Shown: positions 23,971 through 32,725, numbered from the stretch's first letter. The stretch is 36,913 nt of DNA from Rhodoferax sp. (GCF_028689305.1 NZ_JAQTWM010000019.1:13395-50307), one strand, 5' to 3'. Notes: generated from the letters alone by a model not told the origin. Translations and numbers: made by a program.

Positions 23971-23978
23971 CCACCACC

Positions 23979-25433
23979 ATGTTGCCGCGTTTACCCTACC
24001 GCATTCAGATACCGCTGGGTCTGGTGCTGGCTGTCACGCTTTCGGTTTTGCTCGTCAGCGTGGTGGCAGCACAAATCTCGGCTCGTTCAGCGCGCCTGGA
24101 GATTGTGAGCACTGTGCAGCGGGTGATCGACCTGCTGGTGGCACAAGGCAAGCCGCTGCTGGCGCAGGACGACACCTGGCGCGCTTTCACGCTGCTGCGC
24201 AACACCGCGGCACTGTTACCTCAGACCGAAAAGGGACAGTCGCGTGCCGCCCTGCTGGATGCCCAGGGGCGATTTCTGGCCGGCTCGGACCCGATGCGCC
24301 TGCCCACCGGTGAGCAGGCGCTGGGGGTGTTGATCAATGGCCGTTTGCTACCCTCCGTCAGTGCCGCCACCCGCCCCAGAACCCTGACCACGCCGGACGG
24401 CGGCATGGCATTGATTGAGCCGATCCGCAGCGACGACGACCAGGTCATTGGTTTTGTGTTTGCCGAAGTGGATGCCGCTGCCTTTGCGCCCGACTGGGCA
24501 GCCTTGTCCACCCCCGCCCTGATTGGTGCCGCACTGGCCATCATCGTGCTGGTGCCCATGGGCTGGTTGCTGGGGCGGCGCATGGCACAACCCATTGCCC
24601 AGACAGCCAACTGCATTGCCCAGATTGGTCACACCGATGCCGCCCAACTGCAGGCACTGATTCCTCATGTGCAGGACCCCGAGCTCAGCCGCATTGCCGG
24701 CGCTGTCCGGCAACTTCTGATCGAAACCTCAGTAGCCCAGGCCAACGCGCAGCGCGCCCTCTCGGCTGAGCGATTGGCGGCCGTGGGCCGCATCACAGCC
24801 GCCGTAGCGCATGAGATCAACAACCCATTGGCCGGCCTGATCACCGCTACCCGCACCTTGCGCCTGCACGGTGATTCGCCTGACGCACGTGAGCGAAGCC
24901 TGGACCTGATTGAACGCGGCCTGCAACAAATTCGCACCATGACCACCGCGCTGCTGCCACAAGCCAAGGTGGAGGACCGTTGCCTGAGCCTAGACGACTT
25001 TACCGATGTTCTGACGCTGGCGCGCGCCACCGCCTCGCAGCACTTTGTCAGCATCAGCTCCGAGCTGGATCAGCAGGCTGAGCTGTGTGTGCCCTCCACC
25101 GTATTCCGGCAGGTCATGCTCAACCTGCTGCTCAATGCGATCAAGGCCGCGGGGCAGTCAGGCCAGGTGCACGCGCTTCTGCAGACCAACACCGGCAAGG
25201 TCACCTTCATGCTGTGCAACACCGGAGACCATTTGTCCAACGACGACCTGCAACAACGCCTGCAGGCCGAAGACAGCAATGACCCCCATGGTTTTGGTCT
25301 GTGGATCTGCCAGGAATTTGCCGTGCGGTACGGCGGAGGGTTTTCTGCCGCCGCGCCTGCCGACATCCCCTCACCCTTTGCCAGCTGTTTGAGCTTTTGG
25401 CTTCCTAACCTTGTGCGCCATGTCGAAAAATAA
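23979..25433 (+). CDS. Membrane sensor histidine kinase
   Basis: The 484-residue protein has two membrane helices (about 11-31 and 178-198) enclosing a 145-residue periplasmic domain, then a HAMP-like segment, HisKA with phosphoacceptor H278 in VAHEINNPLAG, and an HATPase_c domain (N-box QVMLNLLLNAIKA, G-box HGFGLWICQEF). It should receive the signal from the PhnD-like protein and phosphorylate the NtrC-type regulator. Its stop at 25431-25433 overlaps the regulator start by 14 nt. Confidence 0.93.
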   Translation: MLPRLPYRIQIPLGLVLAVTLSVLLVSVVAAQISARSARLEIVSTVQRVIDLLVAQGKPLLAQDDTWRAFTLLRNTAALLPQTEKGQSRAALLDAQGRFLAGSDPMRLPTGEQALGVLINGRLLPSVSAATRPRTLTTPDGGMALIEPIRSDDDQVIGFVFAEVDAAAFAPDWAALSTPALIGAALAIIVLVPMGWLLGRRMAQPIAQTANCIAQIGHTDAAQLQALIPHVQDPELSRIAGAVRQLLIETSVAQANAQRALSAERLAAVGRITAAVAHEINNPLAGLITATRTLRLHGDSPDARERSLDLIERGLQQIRTMTTALLPQAKVEDRCLSLDDFTDVLTLARATASQHFVSISSELDQQAELCVPSTVFRQVMLNLLLNAIKAAGQSGQVHALLQTNTGKVTFMLCNTGDHLSNDDLQQRLQAEDSNDPHGFGLWICQEFAVRYGGGFSAAAPADIPSPFASCLSFWLPNLVRHVEK

Positions 25434-26742
25434 TCTGTTGCTGATTGAAGATGATCTGATCCTGGGGGAATCGTTGGTGCAGCGCTTTGAACTGGAAGGT
25501 ATCAAAGTGGTCTGGCTACGCCGTCTGGCTGAAGCGCAACTCCAGATGAACCAGCCCTGGGGCGCGGTGGTCAGCGACGTCCGGCTGCCCGATGGCCTGG
25601 CAACAGAGTGGTTTGTGGAATTGCCGCTTGCGAACCGCATGTTGCCGTGGTTTTTTCTGACTGGTTACGGCAGTGTGAACGACGCCGTCCGCGCCATCCA
25701 GGCCGGCGCGCGTGAATACCTGACCAAACCCTTTGACATTGAAAAACTGGTGGCCCTGGTGCTCGATACCCTGGCGACCAGCACCCGGGCACCGGCTGAC
25801 GCGGTGCTGGGTATCTCGCCTGCCATGCGCCGGATTGAGGAACTGGTTCACAAACTGGCGCGCCAAAAAACATCGGTCCTCATCAGCGGCGAGTCCGGGG
25901 TTGGCAAGGAGGTGGTGGCGCAGCTGATCCACAACCTGGATCCGCGCAGCAAAAAAGGGAGTTTTGTCCCGGTCAACTGTGCCGCGGTGCCCGAGTCCAT
26001 GATGGAAGCAGAATTTTTCGGTTACGAAAAAGGGGCGTTCACCGGGTCACAACGGGCACACAAGGGGTTTATTGAACGCGCCGATGGCGGCACCCTGTTT
26101 CTCGACGAAATCGGCGACCTGCCGGCCAGCATGCAGGCCAAGCTGTTACGCGTGCTGCAAGAGCGGTGTTTCTTCCGGCTGGGCTCCGAACGCACCACCC
26201 ACAGTGACTTTCGCATCATCGCCGCCACCAACCGCGACTTGTACGCCGACATGCTGGCGGGCAAGTTCCGCGAGGACCTGTTTTACCGGCTGGCGGTGAT
26301 CCGCATTGAAATCCCACCGCTGCGCGAACGCCCGGAAGACATCCGCTGGCTGACCGAGCTGATCCTGCAGCAAATCACCACGGAGCAAGGCGTCCCCATT
26401 GCGATGTCTGAACTGTTCCTGCGTGACCTGATGGCACGCAACTGGCGCGGCAACATCAGGGAATTACGTGCCCATCTGGAACAGGCCGTGGTCATGAGTG
26501 AGGGCGGCGTCCTGGACAAACCCATGAATGACAGCCCCAGCGCCACAGCGGGGACGGTCTTTGCCGCGGCACCAGATCAAGCGCTGCCATCACTCCACGC
26601 CATCGTCGAAGATGCCGAGCGCACCCACATCCGCAAAGCCCTATCCCAATGTGAAGGCAGCGTTGGCAAAACCGCCGACGTGCTGGGCATCTCACGCAAA
26701 ACACTGTGGGAAAAGATGAAACGCTTGGCCATCAATGCCTGA
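25420..26742 (+). CDS. NtrC-family sigma-54-dependent response regulator
   Basis: The 440-residue protein has a receiver domain (phosphoacceptor D53 in VVSDVRLPDG, T81, K103), an AAA+ domain with Walker A GESGVGKE (157-164), the sigma-54 loop GAFTGS (205-210) and Walker B GTLFLDEI, and a C-terminal Fis-type HTH (KTADVLGISRKTLWEKMKR). It should activate the -24/-12 promoter facing the Fe-S subunit gene. AioR is a described regulator of the same architecture next to an AioX-type sensor. ATG 25420 is used; TTG 25411 is an alternative. Confidence 0.95.
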   Translation: MSKNNLLLIEDDLILGESLVQRFELEGIKVVWLRRLAEAQLQMNQPWGAVVSDVRLPDGLATEWFVELPLANRMLPWFFLTGYGSVNDAVRAIQAGAREYLTKPFDIEKLVALVLDTLATSTRAPADAVLGISPAMRRIEELVHKLARQKTSVLISGESGVGKEVVAQLIHNLDPRSKKGSFVPVNCAAVPESMMEAEFFGYEKGAFTGSQRAHKGFIERADGGTLFLDEIGDLPASMQAKLLRVLQERCFFRLGSERTTHSDFRIIAATNRDLYADMLAGKFREDLFYRLAVIRIEIPPLRERPEDIRWLTELILQQITTEQGVPIAMSELFLRDLMARNWRGNIRELRAHLEQAVVMSEGGVLDKPMNDSPSATAGTVFAAAPDQALPSLHAIVEDAERTHIRKALSQCEGSVGKTADVLGISRKTLWEKMKRLAINA

Positions 26743-26763
26743 ACACAGGGCGCTGGCGAGCAC

Positions 26764-27000
26764 TCAAGCCGTCAGCCAGCTCTGCACTTCGGCCACCGTC
26801 GGGATACGCCCACTGCTGACCAGCTTGTCATTGATGACCAGGCCGGGTGTGGACAACAGGTCATAACGCATGATCTGCTTCATGTCGGACACCTTGTCGA
26901 ATTCGGCTTGCACATTGGCGGCACTGGCCGCTTCCCGAGCAACAGCTTCCAGTTTTCTGCAATTGGCACAGCCCGGCCCCAGAATCTTGATGTTGAGCAT
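26764..27000 (-). CDS. Thioredoxin-like CxxC small redox protein
   Basis: The 78-residue protein has the thioredoxin-like_2 pattern: MLNIKILGPGCANCRKLE with C11-x2-C14, and LLSTPGLVINDKLVSSGRIP with the cis-Pro. It lies 23 bp after the DUF318 permease gene behind a strong GGAGGAG Shine-Dalgarno. Such small proteins are often paired with COG0701 permeases and are thought to work with them in metalloid or thiol handling; the target here is unknown. Confidence 0.88.
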   Translation of the reverse strand: MLNIKILGPGCANCRKLEAVAREAASAANVQAEFDKVSDMKQIMRYDLLSTPGLVINDKLVSSGRIPTVAEVQSWLTA

Positions 27001-27023
27001 GGTATTTCTCCTCCGAAAAAAAC

Positions 27024-28469
27024 TCAGGGCGACACTTGCGCCAGTGGGCGGCGCTTGAACCAGGCCAAGGTACCGACCAGTATCGCCAGAAACAGGCCCA
27101 GCGCCATGGTCAGGGGCAGCCAGCCCACCCCATCAACCCAGGCACCGTAGATCAGGCCAGCACAGACGCTGAACACCGCCACCAAGCCCACATAGGCCAG
27201 GGTCTTGGTCCAGGCAATCACGGCAGCGACCATCAGCATGCTTTGCAGGCTGAGCTCGGGGTCGGCCATCAGGTAGGCCAGCAGCGGGCCGGGGTGCATG
27301 CCAAGGTCAAGGAACATACGTGCCACCGGCACCTCAACCAGCGTGGGGAAGTACATGAAGACACCAAAGCCCACCGCCACCGCGTTGGCCGGTGGTGTGT
27401 TGCTGCCCGCCAGACTTTCAATCCATTCCGGACGGATCACCTGGCGCACCATGCCCACAATGAAAACGCCCAGCACCAGCAGGACAAATATCTGTTTGAC
27501 AAAGCGCCAGGCTTCCCAAAGCCAGGCGCGCCAGTCGTCCCCAGCCAATTGGTGGGCGAAGTACCCCACCGCCCACAAGGCCAGCGCCACGCCAAAGACC
27601 CGGCCCGTAAAGGCAACTTCCAAGAAGCCCGCACCGGGTGTCATGCGCATGGCGGCCACCAGCAGGGTGGCGGCGGTGAGGCCGAGCGCCACCCAGGTCC
27701 AGCGGTTGGCCCCTTCCACAATGTTTTCCAGCCCCTGCCAGGCCGTCACCCCAATCAGCAGCAACAGGCCGATCAACACCGAACCCTGAAAACTCACCCC
27801 TTCCTCACCCTTGGCGGCATCAAACGGCACCCAGGCCAACAAGGTGGTTTGCCACGACTGCGCCCACGGCAGAGGTGCATCCAAGGTGAACACCGTGGCC
27901 GTCAGGGGCCACAGTTTCAGTGTGCCGGCAATCAACAGCCCAACCAATGACAACAGCACCCCGAGCGCCGCAGGCGCAATGCTGGCTTTGGCGGCAAACA
28001 AGGTGTCCGTTTCCGCATCATGGCGGGCATCGTCGCGCCAGAAGATCATGGCCATCAACAAGCCAATGCCGATGCCAAACAGCAGGCACAGCAGCAGCCG
28101 TGCCAAGGCAAATTCTGGCCCCAGGATGTTGCCGGTGTAAGCCAGCGCCATGATATTGCCCGCCGGGGCAAAAAACAAAAAGGTGATGGCCGGGCCAATG
28201 CCTGCCCCCTTTTTGTAAATACCGGCAAACAGCGGCACGATGGTGCAGGAGCACACGGCAATCAAGGAGCCTGCAGCGGCGGCGGCCGGGTACGACACAT
28301 AAGCGGGGGTGCCGCGCCCGAGCCAGCGTGTGATGCTGGCCTTGGGGATCAGCGCAGCCATGGCTCCGGCAATGAAAAATGCGGGCAGCAGACACAACAG
28401 CACATGCGCCGCCAAATAGGAAGCCAGACTGCCAGCGCCGCCCTGGAGCAATGTCAATGCGAGTTCCAT
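27024..28469 (-). CDS. DUF318/COG0701 permease
   Basis: The 481-residue protein is highly hydrophobic with family motifs including VCSCTIVPLFAGIYKKGAGIGPAITFLFFAPA (a CSC-like element in the second helix group) and PTLVEVPVARMFLDLGMHPGPLLAYLMADPELS. Some members (ArsP) export organoarsenicals, and others have unknown substrates, so only the family is stated. An ATG at 28469 with an AAGGGG Shine-Dalgarno is used instead of the longer frame. It precedes the CxxC thioredoxin-like gene. Confidence 0.85.
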   Translation of the reverse strand: MELALTLLQGGAGSLASYLAAHVLLCLLPAFFIAGAMAALIPKASITRWLGRGTPAYVSYPAAAAAGSLIAVCSCTIVPLFAGIYKKGAGIGPAITFLFFAPAGNIMALAYTGNILGPEFALARLLLCLLFGIGIGLLMAMIFWRDDARHDAETDTLFAAKASIAPAALGVLLSLVGLLIAGTLKLWPLTATVFTLDAPLPWAQSWQTTLLAWVPFDAAKGEEGVSFQGSVLIGLLLLIGVTAWQGLENIVEGANRWTWVALGLTAATLLVAAMRMTPGAGFLEVAFTGRVFGVALALWAVGYFAHQLAGDDWRAWLWEAWRFVKQIFVLLVLGVFIVGMVRQVIRPEWIESLAGSNTPPANAVAVGFGVFMYFPTLVEVPVARMFLDLGMHPGPLLAYLMADPELSLQSMLMVAAVIAWTKTLAYVGLVAVFSVCAGLIYGAWVDGVGWLPLTMALGLFLAILVGTLAWFKRRPLAQVSP

Positions 28470-28737
28470 CAAACGCCCCTTCCTTGGTCCCGATTCATTT
28501 TGTGCCAATCGAAAATAAGATGCAATGCTGCTGGGCAATGATTCGCTCACCATCGGCACCTTCGCCTATTTGGTCAAAATTCTGGCGCGAGCTGCGTCTC
28601 TTGCCCACCAGCCGCGACCAGGTGGTGCCATGGCTGGCAACGGTCCAATCAAGCCCAGGAAGCTTGGCCATCCGTCCACAAAAGTGCGGTGCCATGCAAA
28701 ATGCACACCACGCACCACCATCCACTGAGGTACCCGA
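28470..28737. other. Intergenic region between permease and dioxygenase genes
   Basis: The 268-bp divergent region contains short open frames on both strands, but none has a Shine-Dalgarno sequence, a recognisable domain or composition that separates it from chance. Promoters for both neighbours should lie here, but I see no convincing match. Confidence 0.4.
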
Positions 28738-29574
28738 ATGACCCAAGCACCCGTTTTTTTCATTTCCCATGGCTCCCCGATGCTCGCTCTGGAGCCCGAG
28801 GTGCTGGGCCCACAGCTGCAGGCACTGGGCCAGCAGCTCAGCGGTATCAAGGCAGTGCTGGTGGTATCGCCCCACTGGCAGACGCGCCAGGTGCAGGTGA
28901 TGAGCACCGCCCGGCCCGAAACCATTCACGACTTTGGCGGCTTTCCGGCTGCGCTGTACCAGCTGCAGTATCCGGCCCAGGGTCACCCCGACTGCGCCCA
29001 GGAGGCCGCCCGGCTGCTGACAGCAGCGGGTTTTGCCACCACGCTGGACGCCCAACGTGGGCTGGACCACGGCGCCTGGGTGCCGCTTTACCACCTGCTG
29101 CCCCAGGCCCAGCTGCCGGTGTTCCAGGTGTCCATGCCGCACAGCCTGGACACGGCGCAGGCGCTGAAACTCGGCCAGGCGCTGGCGCCGCTGCGCGCGC
29201 AAGGCGTATTGATCGTCGGCTCGGGCAGCATGACACACAACCTGTATGAGTTCCGCGGTGCCAACGCCCAGCCTGAGCCCTATGTGCAGGCGTTCACCGC
29301 CTGGGTGCGCGCAGCCGTGCTGGCCAACCAGGTCGATCAGCTGGTGCACTACCGTACCCTGGCCCCACACGCCGAACGTGCCCACCCGAGCGAGGAACAC
29401 TTCCTGCCACTGCTGGTGGCCCTGGGCGCCCGCGCCACCGACACCGCGCAGACGATTGACGGCGGCGTCAGCTACGGCATGTTATCGATGGAGTCCTATG
29501 TCTGGGGCCTTTCGGCGAACAACGCCCACACCCCAGACGAATCCAAGCTCAACCCGACGTCTTCTGCGGGCTGA
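28738..29574 (+). CDS. DODA-type (LigB-family) extradiol dioxygenase
   Basis: The 278-residue protein carries metal-binding residues typical of the YgiD/4,5-DOPA dioxygenase family: FFISHGSPMLAL, VVSPHWQTR, HDFGGFPAALYQLQYPA and GLDHGAWVPLYHL, with VGSGSMTHNLYEF further on. Members cleave catechol-like rings with a single divalent metal; many are annotated only by homology. Its 3' end overlaps the convergent phosphatase gene by 26 bp. Confidence 0.92.
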   Translation: MTQAPVFFISHGSPMLALEPEVLGPQLQALGQQLSGIKAVLVVSPHWQTRQVQVMSTARPETIHDFGGFPAALYQLQYPAQGHPDCAQEAARLLTAAGFATTLDAQRGLDHGAWVPLYHLLPQAQLPVFQVSMPHSLDTAQALKLGQALAPLRAQGVLIVGSGSMTHNLYEFRGANAQPEPYVQAFTAWVRAAVLANQVDQLVHYRTLAPHAERAHPSEEHFLPLLVALGARATDTAQTIDGGVSYGMLSMESYVWGLSANNAHTPDESKLNPTSSAG

Positions 29575-30043
29575 CCCGCTGCTTCACATGCGCCAGCAGC
29601 CCTTCGCAGGCGTCTTCGACCAGGTCCAGCACCTGCTCAAAACCGCGCTCACCGCCATAGTACGGGTCAGGCACCACCGGGCTGCGGTGCAACTGGCAAA
29701 ACTCGGTGAGACGACGCAGTTTGTGCTGGTGCTCTGGCGGGCAGGCGTCTTGCAACAGCGCCAGGTTGTCCCAGTCCATGGCCAGAATCAGGTCAAACGC
29801 GGCAAAGTCGGCCGGCCGGACCTGGCGCGCCCGCAGACTTGAAAGGTCATACCCCCGCCGGGCCGCATGCGCCTGGGAGCGTTCGTCCGGCGGACTGTCG
29901 GGATGGTAGTTGTGGGTGCCGGCCGAGTCCACGCTAACGACCTGGCTCAGGCCATGGTGCCGGACCTTGTGGCGAAACACGCCGTCAGCCGTGGGACTGC
30001 GGCAGATGTTGCCCATGCAAACAAAAAGAACGCGGTAACTCAT
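29549..30043 (-). CDS. Low-molecular-weight protein-tyrosine phosphatase
   Basis: The 164-residue protein has the P-loop VCMGNICRSPTA (catalytic C9 and R15 of CX5R) and the general-acid loop PDPYYGG. Length is normal for the family. It is cytoplasmic, and the physiological substrate is not evident from context. Its stop region overlaps the convergent dioxygenase gene. Confidence 0.95.
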   Translation of the reverse strand: MSYRVLFVCMGNICRSPTADGVFRHKVRHHGLSQVVSVDSAGTHNYHPDSPPDERSQAHAARRGYDLSSLRARQVRPADFAAFDLILAMDWDNLALLQDACPPEHQHKLRRLTEFCQLHRSPVVPDPYYGGERGFEQVLDLVEDACEGLLAHVKQRVSPQKTSG

Positions 30044-30111
30044 GAATCAGCTTGATGATGGATGAAGAAGGCCAGCTTACACCCACCACGCCAGCACGTC
30101 ACGGCCTCCAT

Positions 30112-30170
30112 ATTGCTACATAATTGATAGCTATATAGGGTTTATTTATCCGGGCTAGAGGCACTTTTTT
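30112..30170. repeat. Dispersed AT-rich repeat, copy 4
   Basis: GCTACATAATTGATAGCTAT is followed by TTTATTTATCCGGGCTAGAG and a T-rich end, aligning in order with 10119-10181. It fills the gap between the phosphatase and rhodanese genes. Confidence 0.65.
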
Positions 30171-30187
30171 CTCATCAATCAGGTCAC

Positions 30188-30655
30188 TCAATGTTTGACC
30201 GGTGCCGCGGCCTTGCTGGCGGCGTCCAGGCCGCCCTTGGCCTTCCACTCGGCAAAACCGCCCTGCAAAATGCGCACGTTTTCATACCCTGCCACCCGCA
30301 GGGCAAAACCCGCCTGCGCCGACAGTGAGCCGGTATTGCAGTACAGCAGCACAGGTTTGTCTTTCGGGATACGTTCGCTCTCGGCCAACACGCGACGCCA
30401 CTCCAGATGGATGGCGTTGGGGATGTGCTCCTTGGTGAACTGATCAGCATCGCGCGCGTCAATCACTACAAATTTATTCCAGTCGTCGCGCGGGATTTGC
30501 TCGGGAAAGATCGTGGCGCCGCCGTAATCCACAAAGTCAAGGTAAGACGCCATGGCCTCCATCACGGCTTTGTCCTGGGCCACGGCCGGAGCGGCATGCA
30601 GCCCCAGAGCCAGCAGCCCGGCCATCAGTGAACGGTGGAGAGAGATGTGTTTCAT
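30188..30655 (-). CDS. Exported single-domain rhodanese (sulfurtransferase)
   Basis: The 155-residue protein has a Sec signal (to about AVA, residue 26) and a complete rhodanese domain: FVVIDARDADQFTKEHIPNAIHLEW, active-site loop LLYCNTGSLSAQAG (catalytic Cys) and ILQGGFAEWKAKGG. It should transfer sulfane sulfur in the periplasm. ATG 30655 is used; an ATG at 30697 would extend into the promoter region. It is divergent from the hydroxylase gene with a palindromic operator between them. Confidence 0.9.
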   Translation of the reverse strand: MKHISLHRSLMAGLLALGLHAAPAVAQDKAVMEAMASYLDFVDYGGATIFPEQIPRDDWNKFVVIDARDADQFTKEHIPNAIHLEWRRVLAESERIPKDKPVLLYCNTGSLSAQAGFALRVAGYENVRILQGGFAEWKAKGGLDAASKAAAPVKH

Positions 30656-30715
30656 GGGATGGCGTCCAGGTTGGGGATGGTGCAAGGTGATGTGCATGGT
30701 GATGATTTTACCTAC

Positions 30716-30735
30716 AATCTAATAAATATTAGATT
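30716..30735. promoter_or_regulatory. Inverted-repeat operator, ArsR-type, in divergent promoter
   Basis: AATCTAA-TAAATA-TTAGATT is a perfect 7-6-7 inverted repeat (arms extend to 9 bp around AA). It covers candidate -35 sequences (TCTAAT) of both divergent promoters, with -10 candidates TATGAT at 30741-30746 (plus) and TAAAAT near 30705-30710 (minus). The same pattern lies upstream of the ArsR-rhodanese gene. Confidence 0.7.
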
Positions 30736-30766
30736 ATTGATATGATCAAAAAACAATGGAGACCCG

Positions 30767-31603
30767 ATGAACTTTGAGTCCTTTGTCCTCGACCACGAAC
30801 CGGCCATCCGGCTCGGGTTTTTCCTGGGTGTGTTCGCCCTCATCGCATCATGGGAACGGCTGGCACCCCGACGAGCCCTGACGGTGTCCAAGGCCCTGCG
30901 CTGGGGCAGCAACCTGGGTCTGGTGATGCTCAACACCGCGCTGCTGCGCCTGCTGTTCCCCTTGGCCGCCGCCGGCATGGCGGCGTTTGGCGCTGCCCAT
31001 GGCTGGGGTCTGCTGAACCACTTTCAGGTGCCGCTGTGGCTGGCAGTGCCGGCGGCCGTCATCGTGATGGACTTCTGCATCTGGCTGCAGCATGTGGTGA
31101 TGCACGCCGTGCCGCTGCTGTGGCGCTTGCATCAGGTGCACCACGCTGACCCGGACTATGACCTGACCACCGGGGCACGGTTTCACCCGCTGGAGATCGC
31201 GCTGTCGATGTTGATCAAGTTCGCCACCATCGTCGTGCTCGGCCCGTCGGTGCTGGCGGTGGTGCTGTTTGAAGTGCTGCTCAATGCCACTGCCATGTTC
31301 AACCACGGCAACATCCGGCTGCCCGCCAGCCTGGACCGGGGACTGCGCTGGTTTCTGGTCACCCCGGACATGCACCGGGTGCACCACTCGGTTGAAGAGG
31401 ATGAGGCCAACACCAACTTTGGCTTCAGCCTGACTTGGTGGGACCGACTGCTGGGCACCTACCGCGCCCAGACCCGCAGCCCCCAGGAAACCATGGTCAT
31501 CGGGCTGCGCGGCCATACCGCCTTGCAGGAAGTGGCACGGCTGGACAGCATGCTGCTGATGCCGTTTCAAAATCGCGCGCCAGCACCCACGAAGATGGCC
31601 TGA
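30767..31603 (+). CDS. Fatty acid hydroxylase/sterol desaturase-family membrane protein
   Basis: The 278-residue protein has about four hydrophobic helices and the di-iron His boxes of the family: HVVMH, LHQVHH (with HHADPDYD) and MHRVHHS, plus MFNHGN. Members hydroxylate or desaturate lipids or sterols; the bacterial substrate is unknown. It shares a divergent operator region with the rhodanese gene, which suggests co-regulation by the ArsR-rhodanese protein. Confidence 0.92.
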   Translation: MNFESFVLDHEPAIRLGFFLGVFALIASWERLAPRRALTVSKALRWGSNLGLVMLNTALLRLLFPLAAAGMAAFGAAHGWGLLNHFQVPLWLAVPAAVIVMDFCIWLQHVVMHAVPLLWRLHQVHHADPDYDLTTGARFHPLEIALSMLIKFATIVVLGPSVLAVVLFEVLLNATAMFNHGNIRLPASLDRGLRWFLVTPDMHRVHHSVEEDEANTNFGFSLTWWDRLLGTYRAQTRSPQETMVIGLRGHTALQEVARLDSMLLMPFQNRAPAPTKMA

Positions 31604-31633
31604 AAATAGCCGCTCCAACCAGAGAACAACCCT

Positions 31634-32362
31634 ATGTCGACCCCCAGCAAACCGCTTTCCATTCCCGCCATGGCCGCACTGGTCCTCAGCCTTGGCGCCA
31701 TCACCGTGATCGTGGCATCAGGTCTTGGCTACCGGCTGGGCTGGTGGCATTTCACGGTGGGTTTGCAGGCCTCGGAATGGGCGGCCTACGGCGCTGGCCT
31801 GGCACTGGTGCTGTCGCTGGTCGGACTGGCTGAGTCACGCCCCGGCGCCGCACGGCGCGGCTGGGCTGCCGCCGTCATCGGCCTGCTGCTGGCCCTGGCA
31901 CCAGTGAGCCTGGCCGTTCAGTGGGAATACACCTCCCGCAGCTACCCGGCCATCAATGACATCAGCACCGACACGCTGGACGCCCCGGTGTTCTGGGACA
32001 TGCCCACCCCGACCGATTACCCAGGTGCAGCGTCAGCCGCCTTGCAGCGCGCAGCCTACCCCGATCTGGTGCCACTCAGGCTGCCACTGCCTCCAGCCAA
32101 AACCTTTGCACTGGCGCTGGCCGTGGTCAAGGACAAGGGCTGGACGGTGGTGGCCAGCGTGCCGGAAGAAGGCCGCATCGAAGCCACCGCCAGCAGTCTG
32201 CTGTATGGCTTCACCGACGAGGTGGCCATCCGCGTCAAACCCGCGGACGGCGGCGTACTGGTGGCTGTGCGTTCGCGCTCGCGGCTGGGCAAAATCGACC
32301 GCGGCGTCAACGCCAAACGCATTCGGGCTTTTTTGCAGACCCTGAAGGCACAGGCCGCCTAG
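31634..32362 (+). CDS. DUF1499 family membrane protein
   Basis: The 242-residue protein has three hydrophobic segments in its first 100 residues, then YPAINDISTDTLDAP and a C-terminal VRSRSRLGKIDRGVNAKRIRAFL, both typical of DUF1499. The function is not established. It follows the hydroxylase gene by 30 bp in the same direction. Its stop overlaps the convergent DsrE gene by 4 bp. Confidence 0.85.
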   Translation: MSTPSKPLSIPAMAALVLSLGAITVIVASGLGYRLGWWHFTVGLQASEWAAYGAGLALVLSLVGLAESRPGAARRGWAAAVIGLLLALAPVSLAVQWEYTSRSYPAINDISTDTLDAPVFWDMPTPTDYPGAASAALQRAAYPDLVPLRLPLPPAKTFALALAVVKDKGWTVVASVPEEGRIEATASSLLYGFTDEVAIRVKPADGGVLVAVRSRSRLGKIDRGVNAKRIRAFLQTLKAQAA

Positions 32363-32712
32363 AACACCAGCACCTTGGCCGCCTCGGCGGTCCAGATCGC
32401 CAGTTGCGCGAGTGTGTTGCGCTGCGCACCATCCATCAGCTCGGCCACACTCAGGCCGCGGGCATCCATGCAGGTACCGCATAGGCCAACCTCACCCTGG
32501 CGGATGACCTTGCCCAGCATCAGTTGCACGTTGTAATACCCCTCGGGCACCTTTTGCCCGGCCTTGGCGCAGGTGACTGCATCTGCCATCAAAAACAGGC
32601 GCACCAGCTGGCCTTCTTTGCCGGCCAGCGCCGATGCCAGACGCAGGGCGTTATAAGCGCGCTCATTGCCATAGGGTGCATCGTTCAGAATAAACAATGT
32701 GGAAGCAGCCAT
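32359..32712 (-). CDS. DsrE/F-like sulfur-handling protein
   Basis: The 117-residue protein fits the DsrE/DsrF/YchN family: STLFILNDAPYGNERAYNALRLASAL, FLMADAVTCAKAG and GLCGTCMDARGL (Cys pair in CGTC). Members bind or relay persulfide sulfur. It lies 13 bp after the ArsR-rhodanese gene, with AAAGG before the ATG at 32712, so the two are an operon. An in-frame ATG at 32793 would start within the regulator and is rejected. Confidence 0.88.
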   Translation of the reverse strand: MAASTLFILNDAPYGNERAYNALRLASALAGKEGQLVRLFLMADAVTCAKAGQKVPEGYYNVQLMLGKVIRQGEVGLCGTCMDARGLSVAELMDGAQRNTLAQLAIWTAEAAKVLVF

Positions 32713-32725
32713 GGGAGACCTTTCG

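Noticed and set aside
18624-26742. Arsenite oxidase (Aio) locus
   Set aside because: The XSR genes resemble AioXSR, but there is no Rieske subunit and the enzyme has a four-cluster Fe-S subunit and NrfD anchor instead.
26955-26980. TGGCAC-like sigma-54 match inside the CxxC gene
   Set aside because: The -12 element is missing at the right spacing and the site lies inside a coding sequence.
28525-28728. 67-codon plus-strand frame in the permease-dioxygenase gap
   Set aside because: No Shine-Dalgarno, no known motif, and another frame in the same region is equally open.
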